From Tepidamorphaceae bacterium (lineage in GTDB: Bacteria; Pseudomonadota; Alphaproteobacteria; Rhizobiales; Tepidamorphaceae): a stretch of DNA of 64,000 nt. The stretch spans positions 1-64,000 of the forward strand of contig JANQNT010000008.1 of the NCBI GenBank assembly GCA_028279445.1, read 5' to 3'. The first letter of the stretch is position 1, and each line of letters opens with the position of its first letter. The notes beneath the pieces are model-generated. The model was not told the origin of the DNA and made no database searches. It saw only the letters and a list, made by a program, of their open reading frames with translations. A program made the position numbers and the translations under genes. Of the stretch, positions 49,673 through 59,146 are shown piece by piece.

Positions 49673-50524
49673 TCAACCGTCCGTGCTTGCCGGCTGGGCG
49701 CCGGAGCTCTCTGGCGATCCGATCAGCGCGGCCGTGAACATGCGCCGCACGGACGCCTCCGCCGCGCCGGCGGCGCCCTTTCGCCCTCCGGCCGCGGACA
49801 GGTCGATGGGACCGCCAAAGGAGACGGTCACGTCGATCGGCCCGGCACACAGTAACGCCCACAGGTGCGATGGCAGCTCCATGTCGCCGTACCACGCCAC
49901 CACCGGGCGATGCTGGCGACCCATGGGAAGCCCGTTGAGGCGGAGATAGGCAATCGCCGCCGGCTGCACGACGACACCACCGCCGCCGCTGCCCTCGAGC
50001 GCGGTTTCGGCCGCCCCGAGCAGCGCGGAGCGGAACGGCAGCAGGCGGTTGCCGTCCCCGGAGGTGCCTTCCGCGAACAGCACCATCGCCTCGTTGTTGC
50101 GCAGGCGGTTGACGATTTCGCCGGTCACCTCGCCGGTGCGGCGGCGGCGCTGCCGATCAACGAAAACGGTGCGTTGCAGCCGTGCAAGCCAGCCCACAAG
50201 CGGCCAGCCACGCACCTCGCTCTTGGCGATGAAGGAGACCGGCAAGGCCGCCGAGAGAACCGGAATATCGAGCCATGACACATGGTTGCAGACCAGCAGC
50301 AGCGGACGGTCCTGCGCCGGGGTCCCGCTGATCGTCACCCGAACATTGATTAGGCGACAAATCATACGGTGATAGATGCACGGCAACGTGCGTGCGGCGG
50401 GCAGATCGAGCCGCAGCAACAGGGCCTGCAGCGGCATCAGCGGCACCGTGACCGCGAGCACCGCGAGCAGGATCGCGGCGGCCCTGATGCGGGCCACCGT
50501 TCCAGGTGCCGTGTCACCCAGCAT
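49673..50524 (-). CDS. plsC: 1-acyl-sn-glycerol-3-phosphate acyltransferase
   Basis: The ATG at 50524 gives 283 residues and overlaps rimI by 11 bases. A hydrophobic N-terminal segment (about 10-40) anchors it in the membrane. The acyltransferase motifs follow: NHVSWLD (HX4D) near residue 78, [27 protein letters not shown] near 95-120, and FAEGTSGDG near 145. It makes phosphatidic acid in phospholipid synthesis. The C-terminal tail is Ala/Gly-rich. A much longer open frame upstream is only a shadow of rimI. Confidence 0.92.
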   Translation of the reverse strand: MLGDTAPGTVARIRAAAILLAVLAVTVPLMPLQALLLRLDLPAARTLPCIYHRMICRLINVRVTISGTPAQDRPLLLVCNHVSWLDIPVLSAALPVSFIAKSEVRGWPLVGWLARLQRTVFVDRQRRRRTGEVTGEIVNRLRNNEAMVLFAEGTSGDGNRLLPFRSALLGAAETALEGSGGGGVVVQPAAIAYLRLNGLPMGRQHRPVVAWYGDMELPSHLWALLCAGPIDVTVSFGGPIDLSAAGGRKGAAGAAEASVRRMFTAALIGSPESSGAQPASTDG

Positions 50525-50969
50525 GTTTGCCGAGATCGCGGGCAAGTACGAGCGCATCGACGAATCGGTCATCGCGTGCGTAATAGCCCGCCCGGGATGA
50601 AACGGTGATGAACCCCGCGCGGGCATAGAGATTGCGCGCGGCGTTGTTGTCCGCGGCCACTTCGAGAAAAGCCCGCGCGGCGCCCTGCCCACTTGCGTCG
50701 GCGAGCGCGTGGGACAGCAGTCGGGAGGCAATGCCCCGGCGGCGAAAGCCCGGCGCCACGGCGAGCATGAGGATCTCGGCTTCATCGGCCGCCAGATTGA
50801 GCGCGAGCAGGCCATGCAGGGCGCCGGTGTCGGCGCAATCGAGGTGAATGCGTGTCGCCGGCTGACGCAGCAGATCGTTCCAGGATGTCTCGGACCAGCC
50901 CGGTGGATCGGCAGCCGCGTGCAGCGAAGCGATTGCCCTTGCGTCGGCCGCGCATCCGGTGCGGATCAT
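50514..50969 (-). CDS. rimI: Ribosomal-protein-alanine N-acetyltransferase-like GNAT protein
   Basis: The ATG at 50969, one base after the tsaB stop, gives 151 residues. The GNAT fold is visible: the acetyl-CoA loop VAPGFRRRGIASRLL near residue 75 and the later LEVAADNNAARNLYARAGFITVSSRAGYYA near 105-135. RimI acetylates the N-terminus of S18, and it is usually found next to tsaB. Substrate assignment rests on this linkage. The gene overlaps plsC by 11 bases. Confidence 0.88.
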   Translation of the reverse strand: MIRTGCAADARAIASLHAAADPPGWSETSWNDLLRQPATRIHLDCADTGALHGLLALNLAADEAEILMLAVAPGFRRRGIASRLLSHALADASGQGAARAFLEVAADNNAARNLYARAGFITVSSRAGYYARDDRFVDALVLARDLGKHAG

Positions 50970-50970
50970 C

Positions 50971-51630
50971 TCATTGGCCGCCCACGCGTGCGACCGCGAC
51001 ATGGTCCTGGGGCTTGGCATCGGCCTTGCGGATGTAGAGGGGGACCGGCGGATGGCTTGCCGGATCGAGCCTGGCGCCGATACGCGCCAGCGCGACCGGA
51101 TCGGCGGTGATGGATGTGGCCTCGGCATTGTCGCGCAACAGCGCTGCCCCGGAGCCGATCACCGCCATGTGCGGAGCAACGCGTTCGCGCGCCTCGGCGA
51201 CGGGCAGCGCTTCCGGCGCGCTCATCTCGCCGCCATCGGCATCGAAGAGCTGCAGATAGACCTCACCGCGGCGGGCATCGAGCGCCACGGCGACCGCACC
51301 GTCCGGCGAGAGCGTCTCGCGCAGGGCGGCAAACACGCTGACCCCGACGCAATCGCAGGACAGCGCCAGCGCCAGACCGCGCGCCGCCGCAACGCCGACA
51401 CGCAGGCCGGTGAACGACCCCGGGCCCACGGTGACGGCGATGCGTTCGATGCTGGCGCGTTCAATGCCGGCTTGCGCGAATTCGGCGTCGATCATCGGCA
51501 GCAACGCTTCCGCGTGGCCGCGCGGCATCGCCTCGACGCGGCTGGCGATCACCGAGTAATTGCGCCGGTGGCAATCGCAAAGCGCGATCGAACAGGCCGG
51601 CCCGGCGGTGTCGATGGCAAGGACACGCAT
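50971..51630 (-). CDS. tsaB: tRNA threonylcarbamoyladenosine biosynthesis protein TsaB
   Basis: From the ATG at 51630 the product has 219 residues. It begins VLAIDTAGPACSIAL, the phosphate-1 loop of the ASKHA fold, and has VTVGPGSFTGLRVGVAAARGLALAL near residues 65-90, both typical of TsaB. It is the scaffold partner of TsaD in making t6A37 in tRNA. It is encoded one base before rimI. An ATG further upstream is possible but out of line with the family. Confidence 0.95.
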   Translation of the reverse strand: MRVLAIDTAGPACSIALCDCHRRNYSVIASRVEAMPRGHAEALLPMIDAEFAQAGIERASIERIAVTVGPGSFTGLRVGVAAARGLALALSCDCVGVSVFAALRETLSPDGAVAVALDARRGEVYLQLFDADGGEMSAPEALPVAEARERVAPHMAVIGSGAALLRDNAEATSITADPVALARIGARLDPASHPPVPLYIRKADAKPQDHVAVARVGGQ

Positions 51631-51666
51631 GGCACGTTTGGTATCCGCTCCGCGGTCAACGGGCAA

Positions 51667-52257
51667 TCAGACGACGTCGCAGAACTCGTCGAAGTCGAAG
51701 CGCGGCGAGCGGGGAAACAGCGTGTCCGGATCGCCATGGCCGAGATTGCACAGGAAATTCGCCTTCACCGCGGTGCCGGCAAAGAACTCCGCCGTCACTG
51801 CGGCGCTGTCGAACCCGGACATGGGACCGCAGTCGAGACCAAGCGCGCGGGCCGCCATGATCAGGTACGCGCCCTGCAGGGAGCCGTTGCGGAAGGCGCT
51901 TTCCTCGACATCCGGCTTGCCCTCGAACCAGCCGCGCGCGCCGGGGTTGTGCGGAAACAGCTTGCCCATGTGTTCGTAGAACTTCACGTCGTAGCCGATC
52001 ACCGCGGTTGCCGGCGCGGCCATCGTCTTGTCCACGTTGCCGGGATCAAGATGCGGCTTGAGCCGCGCCTTGCCCGCCTCGCTGGTGACGAAGACGATGC
52101 GCGCCGGGCTCATGTTGGCGCTTGTGGGGCCCATGCGCAGCAGGTCGGCAAGCGCGCGCAGCGTGGTTTCGCTGACGGGCTCGTCGCGCCATGCGGAATG
52201 GGTGCGGGCCTGACGGAAGAGCTGGTCCAGCGCGCGGTCGGACAACGGATCGGCCAT
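51667..52257 (-). CDS. RutE/malonic semialdehyde reductase-like nitroreductase
   Basis: From the ATG at 52257 the product has 196 residues, normal for the RutE-type nitroreductase group. FMN-binding features are [40 protein letters not shown], and [16 protein letters not shown] near residues 135-150. The family reduces malonic semialdehyde to 3-hydroxypropionate with NAD(P)H in pyrimidine breakdown, but no other rut genes are nearby. It may serve another substrate. Confidence 0.88.
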   Translation of the reverse strand: MADPLSDRALDQLFRQARTHSAWRDEPVSETTLRALADLLRMGPTSANMSPARIVFVTSEAGKARLKPHLDPGNVDKTMAAPATAVIGYDVKFYEHMGKLFPHNPGARGWFEGKPDVEESAFRNGSLQGAYLIMAARALGLDCGPMSGFDSAAVTAEFFAGTAVKANFLCNLGHGDPDTLFPRSPRFDFDEFCDVV

Positions 52258-52374
52258 GGGGGGGTGCTCCGGCTTGAGTGGACTCGGCGACGCGAAAACG
52301 CCGCGAAGAGCACATGGCTCCCCGCGGCGCAAATGTCGAGGCCTGATTCGTCGTGAAGGCCCGGCTTCAGAAGC

Positions 52375-52932
52375 CTAGACCGGCCGGACTTCCTCCACAT
52401 TGGGCAGGAAGTGACGCAGCAGGTTCTCGATGCCGTTCTTCAGCGTCGCGGTCGAGCTGGGGCAACCGGCACAGGCGCCGCGCATGTGCAGGTAGACGAT
52501 GCCGTCCTTGAAGCCGCGGAAGGTGATGTCGCCGCCGTCATGGGCAACCGCCGGGCGCACCCGCGTCTCCAGCAGCTCCTTGATGGTGTCCACCGTGCCG
52601 GCGTCGCCTTCCTCGAAGAACTCTTCCTCTTCGGGCATCAGGCTTCCGTCGCCGTCGATCAGCGGCGCGCCGGACATGAAGTGCTCCATGATGGCGCCGA
52701 GAATCGCCGGCTTGATGTGCTGCCAGTCGGCGTTGTCCTTCGTCACGGCGACAAAATCGGCACCGAAGAAGACACCGGTGACGCCGTCGATCGAGAACAG
52801 CGCCTGGGCCAGCGGCGAATGCTCCGCGTCATTCGCAGAGCGAATGTCGTGGGTCTCCCCGGCCGAAACCGCTCGTCCGGGCAGGAACTTGAGCGTCGCG
52901 GGGTTTGGCGTTGCTTCGGTTTGAATGAACAT
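52375..52932 (-). CDS. NifU-family iron-sulfur scaffold/carrier protein (Nfu)
   Basis: The ATG at 52932 (AAGGA upstream) gives 185 residues. An Nfu N-terminal domain covers about 1-90 (MFIQTEATPNPATLKFLPG, ALFSIDGVTGVFFG), and the NifU C-terminal domain about 105-180 has the cluster-binding CAGCPSS (CxxC) near residue 158. It should carry Fe-S clusters to target proteins. A GTG one codon upstream is also possible. The order Nfu near the tsaB-rimI and trpS genes is common in Rhizobiales. Confidence 0.94.
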   Translation of the reverse strand: MFIQTEATPNPATLKFLPGRAVSAGETHDIRSANDAEHSPLAQALFSIDGVTGVFFGADFVAVTKDNADWQHIKPAILGAIMEHFMSGAPLIDGDGSLMPEEEEFFEEGDAGTVDTIKELLETRVRPAVAHDGGDITFRGFKDGIVYLHMRGACAGCPSSTATLKNGIENLLRHFLPNVEEVRPV

Positions 52933-53093
52933 CACTGCATCCTTTGGGCGCGTGCTGATGCGTTATACGCGGCAACCGGCCACTTGGCTTTTTAGAAGTA
53001 TTCCAAATATGTGGCAGCCGCGTTCGCCGGTCAAGATGGTGCGTACCGTACGCCAAGGCAATCCGTGCCGGCATGCAACGCGCGCAGCGGACC

Positions 53094-53591
53094 TTAAGAA
53101 AGCGCCTCGAGGTCTTCGTCGGACAAGGTGGCCGGCACGATGGTGATCGGCACCGGGAAGTCGGCGGACGCGCGTCCGCCGATCTCGCTGACCAGGGGGC
53201 CGGGGCCTTCCGAACCCGAACCCGCCCCCAGAACCAGGATGGCGATGTCCTTGTCTTCCTCGATCAGCGCGCGCACCTGCTCGGCGCGCACGCCCTCGCG
53301 GATGATCGATTCAGGCTCGATGCCGACGGTCTCGCGCAGGTGTTCGGCGTATTCGCCAAGCACCTGGCGTGCCTCGTGTTCGGCTTCGGCGCGCATGATC
53401 GTGCCGACCCCGATCCAGTGCTGGAACTCGGCCGGGTTGATGACGTAGAGCATGGTCAGCACGCCGCCGGTATGCTCGGCGCGGCGGCTGGCGTAATAGA
53501 CCGCGCGCTGGCATTCCGGCGTGTCATCGATGACCACCAGGAATTTGCGCGAGTGGCCTTCTTCGTGGCTGCGGCGGCGCAGTTCGGTCAT
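53094..53591 (-). CDS. Universal stress protein
   Basis: The ATG at 53591 gives 165 residues, one Usp domain. It starts FLVVIDDTPECQRAVYYASRRA and ends with the nucleotide-binding-type loop LVLGAGSGSEGPGPLVSEIGGRASADFPVPITIVP. The GxxGxG-like pattern suggests ATP binding. It lies 52 bases after trpS on the same strand. The cellular role is not predictable beyond stress response. Confidence 0.9.
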   Translation of the reverse strand: MTELRRRSHEEGHSRKFLVVIDDTPECQRAVYYASRRAEHTGGVLTMLYVINPAEFQHWIGVGTIMRAEAEHEARQVLGEYAEHLRETVGIEPESIIREGVRAEQVRALIEEDKDIAILVLGAGSGSEGPGPLVSEIGGRASADFPVPITIVPATLSDEDLEALS

Positions 53592-53643
53592 GGGTCCGGA
53601 CTCATGGGCGCGATGCTGCCAAAGGTGCGCGGCGACGGCAAGC

Positions 53644-54690
53644 TCAGCGGAGCAGGCCGATGATGTCCCGGACCGCGTCCATGGTCTCGGCGGCAATGGT
53701 CCGGGCGCGCTCGCCACCGGCCCGCAGCACCTCGTCGATATGGCCGGGATCGCCGTTCAGGCGGCGCATTTCCGCGGTGAGGGGGCCGAGCTTCTCGATG
53801 CAAAGCTCCGCCAGGGCCGGCTTGAATGTGGAAAACTGCGCGCCACCGTGCTCGCGCAGCACCTGATCGACGTCGGTTTCCGCCAGTGCTGCGTAGATGC
53901 CGACTAGGTTGGCTGCTTCGGGACGATCCTCAAGGCCATCCACCTCGCTCGGCAGCGCTTCGGGATCGGTGCGCGCCTTGCGGATCTTCGCCGCGATCTG
54001 ATCAGCGTCGTCGGACAGGTTGATGCGCGACATGTCGGAGGCTTCCGACTTCGACATCTTGCGCGCCCCGTCGCGCAGCGACATGACGCGGGTCGCCGCG
54101 CCGGCGATCAGCGGTTCGGGCAGCGGAAAGAACGCATCGCCATGGCCTTTGGCCGCAATCGAATCGGCAAAGTCGATGTTGAACTTCTGGGCGATGTCGC
54201 GGGCGAGCTCCAGATGCTGCTTCTGGTCGTCACCGACGGGCACGTGGGTGCCGCGATAGACCAGGATGTCAGCGGCCATCAGGTTGGGATAGGCGTAGAG
54301 GCCGACGGACGCGTTCTCACGATTCTTGCCGGCCTTCTCCTTGAACTGGGTCATGCGGTTGAGCCAGCCGATACGCGCCACACAGTTGAAGATCCAGGCG
54401 AGTTCGGCGTGGCCGGACACCCGGCTCTGGTTGAACACGATGTGGCGGGTGTGGTCGATGCCGGCGGCAAGGAACGCGGCCGTCACCTCGCGCGTCGAGG
54501 CGGCAAGCTGTTCCGGTCCGCCCCACACGGCCCGGTCCTGGGTAATGGCGTGCAGGTCGACGACGCAATAGATGCAATCGTGGCTGTCCTGCAGTTCCAC
54601 GAAACGCTTGATGGCGCCGAGATAGTTGCCCAGATGCAGGTTGCCGGTCGGTTGGACGCCGGAAAAGACGCGCTGCTGAAACGCGGACAT
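53644..54690 (-). CDS. trpS: Tryptophanyl-tRNA synthetase
   Basis: From the ATG at 54690 the product has 348 residues. The class I motifs are [14 protein letters not shown] (HIGH type) near residue 14 and KMSKSEASD near residue 205. It charges tRNA-Trp. A 14-residue open extension upstream is possible but is not typical of the family. It is encoded 115 bases after murJ. Confidence 0.97.
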   Translation of the reverse strand: MSAFQQRVFSGVQPTGNLHLGNYLGAIKRFVELQDSHDCIYCVVDLHAITQDRAVWGGPEQLAASTREVTAAFLAAGIDHTRHIVFNQSRVSGHAELAWIFNCVARIGWLNRMTQFKEKAGKNRENASVGLYAYPNLMAADILVYRGTHVPVGDDQKQHLELARDIAQKFNIDFADSIAAKGHGDAFFPLPEPLIAGAATRVMSLRDGARKMSKSEASDMSRINLSDDADQIAAKIRKARTDPEALPSEVDGLEDRPEAANLVGIYAALAETDVDQVLREHGGAQFSTFKPALAELCIEKLGPLTAEMRRLNGDPGHIDEVLRAGGERARTIAAETMDAVRDIIGLLR

Positions 54691-54805
54691 GACAGTCAGG
54701 CCCTGTTGCTGAAGGAATGCGGCGGCGGTCACGCGCCGGCACGACGGCGGCCGGGTTATGGCCGATAGCCATCATCGGTGCAAGGGCCGGCGGAACCGGC
54801 GCGCG

Positions 54806-56365
54806 CTATCTGCGGCGCAGCGCGGCGGCCAGTTCGGCGCGGCTGGTGACGCCGGCGAGCGTCGCGACGAGGCCATAGACGGCAAGCCCGACCACAACCA
54901 GCAGACCCATCACCGCAACGCGCGCAAGCGTTGTCTCCGCGCCGCCCAGCATCGAGCCGATCGCCAGGTTGGCACCGAACAGGGCCAGCGCCATGGCGCC
55001 GGCCGCGGCAGCGGATGCGACCAGCCGCCTGATCAGCCGCGCGTCGGGCCGGAACCGACCCTGGGCGTGGAGCGTCACCCCAAGCAGAATGGCGTTGACG
55101 ATGCCGCCGACGGTGGTCGCCAGCGCGATGCCCACATGCTGGAGGTAGGGGAACAGGGCCAGGCTCAGCACCACGTTGATGGCTGCATTGGCGAGCGCAA
55201 ACCACATGGGCGTCCTGGTATCCTCGCGGGCGAAGAAGCCGGGCGCGAAGACCTTGATCAGCACGAAGGCGGGCAGGCCGCAGGCAAAAGCGATGAGTGC
55301 AGCCGACGTCTGCGCGGTGTCCGCGGCGGTGAAGGCGCCGCGCTCGAACAGTCCGGCGACGATCGGCTCGGCGACGACGGCCAGCGCGAAGGCCGCCGGC
55401 AGGGTCAGCACCATGGAGAATTCCAGCGCCCGGTTCATCTGCTCGCTCGCCGAGGCTTCCTCGCCCGCACGCAGGCGGCGCGACAGATCGGGCAGCAGCA
55501 CCACGCCGATAGCGATGCCGACGATGCCCAGCGGCAGTTGGTAGATGCGGTCGGCGTAATAGAGATAGGACACCGCGCCCGGCACCATGGACGCGATGAT
55601 GGTGCCGACGACGATGTTGATCTGGGTGATGCCGCCGGCGAGCACGGCGGGCAGCGACAGCGTCAGCAGCCGGCGGACGCCGGGTGTCAGGCGCGGACGC
55701 TGCAGGCGCAGCGGAAACCCGGCGCGGCGCAGTTCGTAGATCACCGCGGCGAGCTGCACCGCGCCGCCGATGAACACGCCGATGGCGAGCCAGTAGCCGG
55801 CCGTCTCGCTGTTACCGTGGCCATTGGCGATGGCCAGCGTCAGCGCGCCGATCAGCACCACATTGAGTAGCACCGGCGCGAAAGCCGCCACCGCAAAGCG
55901 CCCCAGCGCGTTGAGCACGCCGGAGATCAGCGCTAGCAGCGAAACGAAGGCGAGGTAGGGAAAACAGATGCGCGTCAGCGCAACGGCGAGATCGAACTTC
56001 TCCGGATCGGCCGAGAAGCCCGGCGCCAGCAGGAACATCAGCGGCACCATGGCCATCTCGGCGACCGCCGTCAGCGCCAGCAAGGCGAGCAGCAGCGCGG
56101 CGAGCGCTTCCTGCGCGAAACGCCTCGCAGCGTCCTCTCCTTCGCCTTCCAGCCGGCGGGCAAACAGCGGCACGAAGGCGGAATTGAACGCCCCTTCCGC
56201 GAAGATGCGGCGGAACAGATTTGGAAAGCGGAATGCCACGAAGAACGCATCGGCCACCATGCCGGTGCCAAGTGCGGCCGCCATCAGCATATCGCGCACG
56301 AAGCCGAGCACGCGGCTGGCGGCAGTGGCCGCGCCGACGGTGGCAAAGTTGCGCAGCAGCGACAT
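54806..56365 (-). CDS. murJ: Lipid II flippase MurJ
   Basis: A 519-residue inner-membrane protein with about fourteen hydrophobic segments. The start is characteristic (SRVLGFVRDMLMAAALG, ADAFFVAFRFPNLFRRIFAEGAFNSAFVP). The family Arg and Asp residues of the central cavity (RVLGFVRD, ADAF) are present. It moves lipid II across the membrane for peptidoglycan synthesis. It begins six bases after glnD ends, the usual Rhizobiales order mutS-glnD-murJ-trpS. Confidence 0.96.
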   Translation of the reverse strand: MSLLRNFATVGAATAASRVLGFVRDMLMAAALGTGMVADAFFVAFRFPNLFRRIFAEGAFNSAFVPLFARRLEGEGEDAARRFAQEALAALLLALLALTAVAEMAMVPLMFLLAPGFSADPEKFDLAVALTRICFPYLAFVSLLALISGVLNALGRFAVAAFAPVLLNVVLIGALTLAIANGHGNSETAGYWLAIGVFIGGAVQLAAVIYELRRAGFPLRLQRPRLTPGVRRLLTLSLPAVLAGGITQINIVVGTIIASMVPGAVSYLYYADRIYQLPLGIVGIAIGVVLLPDLSRRLRAGEEASASEQMNRALEFSMVLTLPAAFALAVVAEPIVAGLFERGAFTAADTAQTSAALIAFACGLPAFVLIKVFAPGFFAREDTRTPMWFALANAAINVVLSLALFPYLQHVGIALATTVGGIVNAILLGVTLHAQGRFRPDARLIRRLVASAAAAGAMALALFGANLAIGSMLGGAETTLARVAVMGLLVVVGLAVYGLVATLAGVTSRAELAAALRRR

Positions 56366-56371
56366 TTTCGC

Positions 56372-59146
56372 CTACGCCGCCTTCTTCTTCGGCGGATCGA
56401 ACACCGTCAGCAGGTGACGGCGGATCGAGGCCTGGCGATTGCCGTTGGTGATCTTCTGGCCGGTCAGGTCGGTGACGTAGAACACGTCGACGGCCCGCTC
56501 GCCGAAGGTCGCGACGCGGGCGGTGGTGATATCGAGATTGAGGCGGGCGAGCTGGCGCGTCAGTGCATAGAGCAGGCCGGGCCGGTCCAGCCCCGATATC
56601 TCGATCACCGTGAAACGGTCGGACAGGTCGTTGGACAACGTCACCGAGGGCGCCAGATCGAAGGCCTTGATGCGGCCACGCGGCCGGCTCTTGCGCGCCA
56701 CCACGTCGTCGAGCGCCTGTTCGCCGGTCAGTGCCTGCTCGAAGTAACCGACGACGCGTTCGGCGCGGGCGCGTTCATCCACGTCGTTGCCGCTCTCGCG
56801 ACGGAAACGCACCGTGTCGAAGGCAAAGCCATCGGTGGTGGTGAAGATCTGCGCCTCGACGATGTTGGCGCCGGCCGCCGCGCAGGCACCCGCCAGCAGT
56901 GACAGAAGACGGGGATGGTCAGCGGTCAGCACCGTCAGTTCGGTGGTGCCGTCGCTGGAGCTGGTCTCGACGCGCATGGCCAGGGATTTGCCGGACGTGT
57001 CCAGCTCGGCGAAAAAGCCGACATCGGCGATCTGGCGCTGCAGGTCGGTGCGCAGCCAGTAGGCGGGATAATGCCGATCGGCAAAGGCCGCAAACCGCTT
57101 CTTGGATAGGTCCGGCAGCGCCTCCCTGAGCCTCTCCTTCGCCTCGGTGACGCGCTGCTCGCGGGCAACCCGCGCATAGCCGCCGGTGAGGACGGTCTCG
57201 GTCTCCACGTAGAGCGTGCGCAGCAGCGCCGCCTTCCAGTCGTTCCAGGTGCCCGGCCCGACCGCGTCGATGTCGGCCTCGGTGAGGATCAGCAGCAGCT
57301 TGAGGCGCTCGGGACTCTGCACCAGCTCGGCAAAATCCTCGATGGTGCGGATGTCGGAGAGGTCGCGCGACTGGGCCGTCATGCTCATCACCAGATGATG
57401 CTCGATCAGCCAGGCGACGGTCGCGGTCTCCGCCGGCCCGAAGCCGAGCCTTGGGCAGATCCGCCGGGCGATCCGCGCGCCAACCACGGAGTGATCCTCC
57501 GGCCGGCCCTTGGCGATGTCGTGCAGCAGCATCGCGACGTAGAGCAGGTCGCGGTTGTCGACGGTGGCGATTAACTCGCTGGCGAGAGGATGGGTGTCGG
57601 CCATGCGGCCGTCCTCGATGGCCGACAGGATACCGATGCTGCGTATCAGATGCTCGTCGACGGTGTAGTGGTGATACAGGTTGAACTGCATCATCGCGAC
57701 GACCCGGCCGAAGTCCGGGATGAACTTGCCCAGAACGCCGGCCTCGTTCATGCGCCGAAGCACCGGTTCGGGATCATTGCGCGACGTCAGAATGTCGCGA
57801 AACAGCCGGTTGGCCTCGTCATCCTCGCGCAATTCTCCATCGATCAGCTTCAGCGAACGGCGGGCCAGGCGCAGGGCCTCGGGGTGAAAGGCCAGGTTGG
57901 CGCGGTGGGCGATGTGGAACATGCGCAGCAGGTTGACGGGATCATCGGCGAAAACGTCCGGCCCGGTGACGTTGAGCCGGTCGGCCTCGACGTGAAAGTC
58001 GTCGCCATCGGTCAGTTCAGCCGGTGTCTTACGGCGCAGGCGGCGCACCAGCCCTGACAGACGCCAGGGCGCCTTGACGTGCGCCACTTCCAGCGCGGCG
58101 CACAGGATACGGGTCAGATCACCGACATCCTTGGCCACCAGGAAGTAGTGCTTCATGAAACGCTCGACGTCCTTCTGGCCCGGATGAGCGGTGTAGCCGA
58201 GCCGCTCGGCCATTGCCCGCTGCAGCTCGAAGTTCAGCCGTTCCTCGGGACGTCCGGCCAGGAAATGCAGGTGGCAGCGCACCGCCCAGAGGAACTCCTC
58301 GCATTTGTGGAACAGCCGCACCTCGGCACGGGTCAGCACGCCCTGCTCGACGAGGTCCTCCAGCCTGTCGACGGCGTAGTGATAGGTGGCGAGCCAGAAC
58401 AGCGTATGCAGGTCGCGCAAGCCCCCCTTGCCGTCCTTCACGTTGGGCTCGACGAGATAGCGGGAGGTGCCGGCGCGCGCATGGCGGGTGTCGCGCTCGG
58501 CGAGTTTCGCCTCGATGAAGTCGCGCGAGCGGCCGCGCTGGAACTCGCGGGCATAGCGCGCGCGCAGGTCTTCGTAGAGCCCCGCGTCACCCGTCAGCAG
58601 GCGACTGTCCAGCAGCGCGGTGCGGATGGTCATGTCGTTCCTGGCAAGCCGGACGCACTCATCGACGGTGCGCGTGGCGTGGCCGACCTTCAGGCCGAGG
58701 TCCCAGAGCATGTAGAGCAGGTACTCCACGACGCTCTCGCCCCAGGCGGTCTGCTTGTAGGGCAGCAGGAACAGCAGATCGACATCGGAGCCCGGCGCCA
58801 GTGTGGCGCGGCCGTATCCGCCCACGGCGACGACACCGATACGCTCGGCGTCGGAAGGATTGACGGCACGGTAGATGCGCGTCGAGGCGAGATCGTACAG
58901 CGCGCAAAGGATCACATCCTGCACCTGCGACAGCCGGCTTGCGCAAGCATGGCCCTTGCCGTCAGCGATCAGTTGCCGCTCGATCTCGGCGCGGGCCTCG
59001 CCCTGGTAGGACTTGAGGTGATCGAGGATGGCGCGGCGGCGGCTGGCGTCATCTCCGGAGCCCGACCACAACGTGGCCAGTTCGTCGGCGAGCACGCTGG
59101 CGCGCGAGGCCACATCACCTTCCAGGATTCCCGCCGGCGCGTTCAC
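56372..59146 (-). CDS. glnD: PII uridylyltransferase/uridylyl-removing enzyme
   Basis: From a GTG at 59146 that overlaps the mutS stop (GTGA) the product has 924 residues. The nucleotidyltransferase site GSDVDLLFLLP lies near residue 118. An HD domain follows (MLLHDIAKGRPEDHS near 545), and two ACT domains near 730-810 and 840-915 sense glutamine. It uridylylates PII proteins in nitrogen control. An ATG 21 codons upstream is inside mutS and would add an odd Gly/Arg-rich leader, so GTG is preferred. Confidence 0.95.
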   Translation of the reverse strand: MNAPAGILEGDVASRASVLADELATLWSGSGDDASRRRAILDHLKSYQGEARAEIERQLIADGKGHACASRLSQVQDVILCALYDLASTRIYRAVNPSDAERIGVVAVGGYGRATLAPGSDVDLLFLLPYKQTAWGESVVEYLLYMLWDLGLKVGHATRTVDECVRLARNDMTIRTALLDSRLLTGDAGLYEDLRARYAREFQRGRSRDFIEAKLAERDTRHARAGTSRYLVEPNVKDGKGGLRDLHTLFWLATYHYAVDRLEDLVEQGVLTRAEVRLFHKCEEFLWAVRCHLHFLAGRPEERLNFELQRAMAERLGYTAHPGQKDVERFMKHYFLVAKDVGDLTRILCAALEVAHVKAPWRLSGLVRRLRRKTPAELTDGDDFHVEADRLNVTGPDVFADDPVNLLRMFHIAHRANLAFHPEALRLARRSLKLIDGELREDDEANRLFRDILTSRNDPEPVLRRMNEAGVLGKFIPDFGRVVAMMQFNLYHHYTVDEHLIRSIGILSAIEDGRMADTHPLASELIATVDNRDLLYVAMLLHDIAKGRPEDHSVVGARIARRICPRLGFGPAETATVAWLIEHHLVMSMTAQSRDLSDIRTIEDFAELVQSPERLKLLLILTEADIDAVGPGTWNDWKAALLRTLYVETETVLTGGYARVAREQRVTEAKERLREALPDLSKKRFAAFADRHYPAYWLRTDLQRQIADVGFFAELDTSGKSLAMRVETSSSDGTTELTVLTADHPRLLSLLAGACAAAGANIVEAQIFTTTDGFAFDTVRFRRESGNDVDERARAERVVGYFEQALTGEQALDDVVARKSRPRGRIKAFDLAPSVTLSNDLSDRFTVIEISGLDRPGLLYALTRQLARLNLDITTARVATFGERAVDVFYVTDLTGQKITNGNRQASIRRHLLTVFDPPKKKAA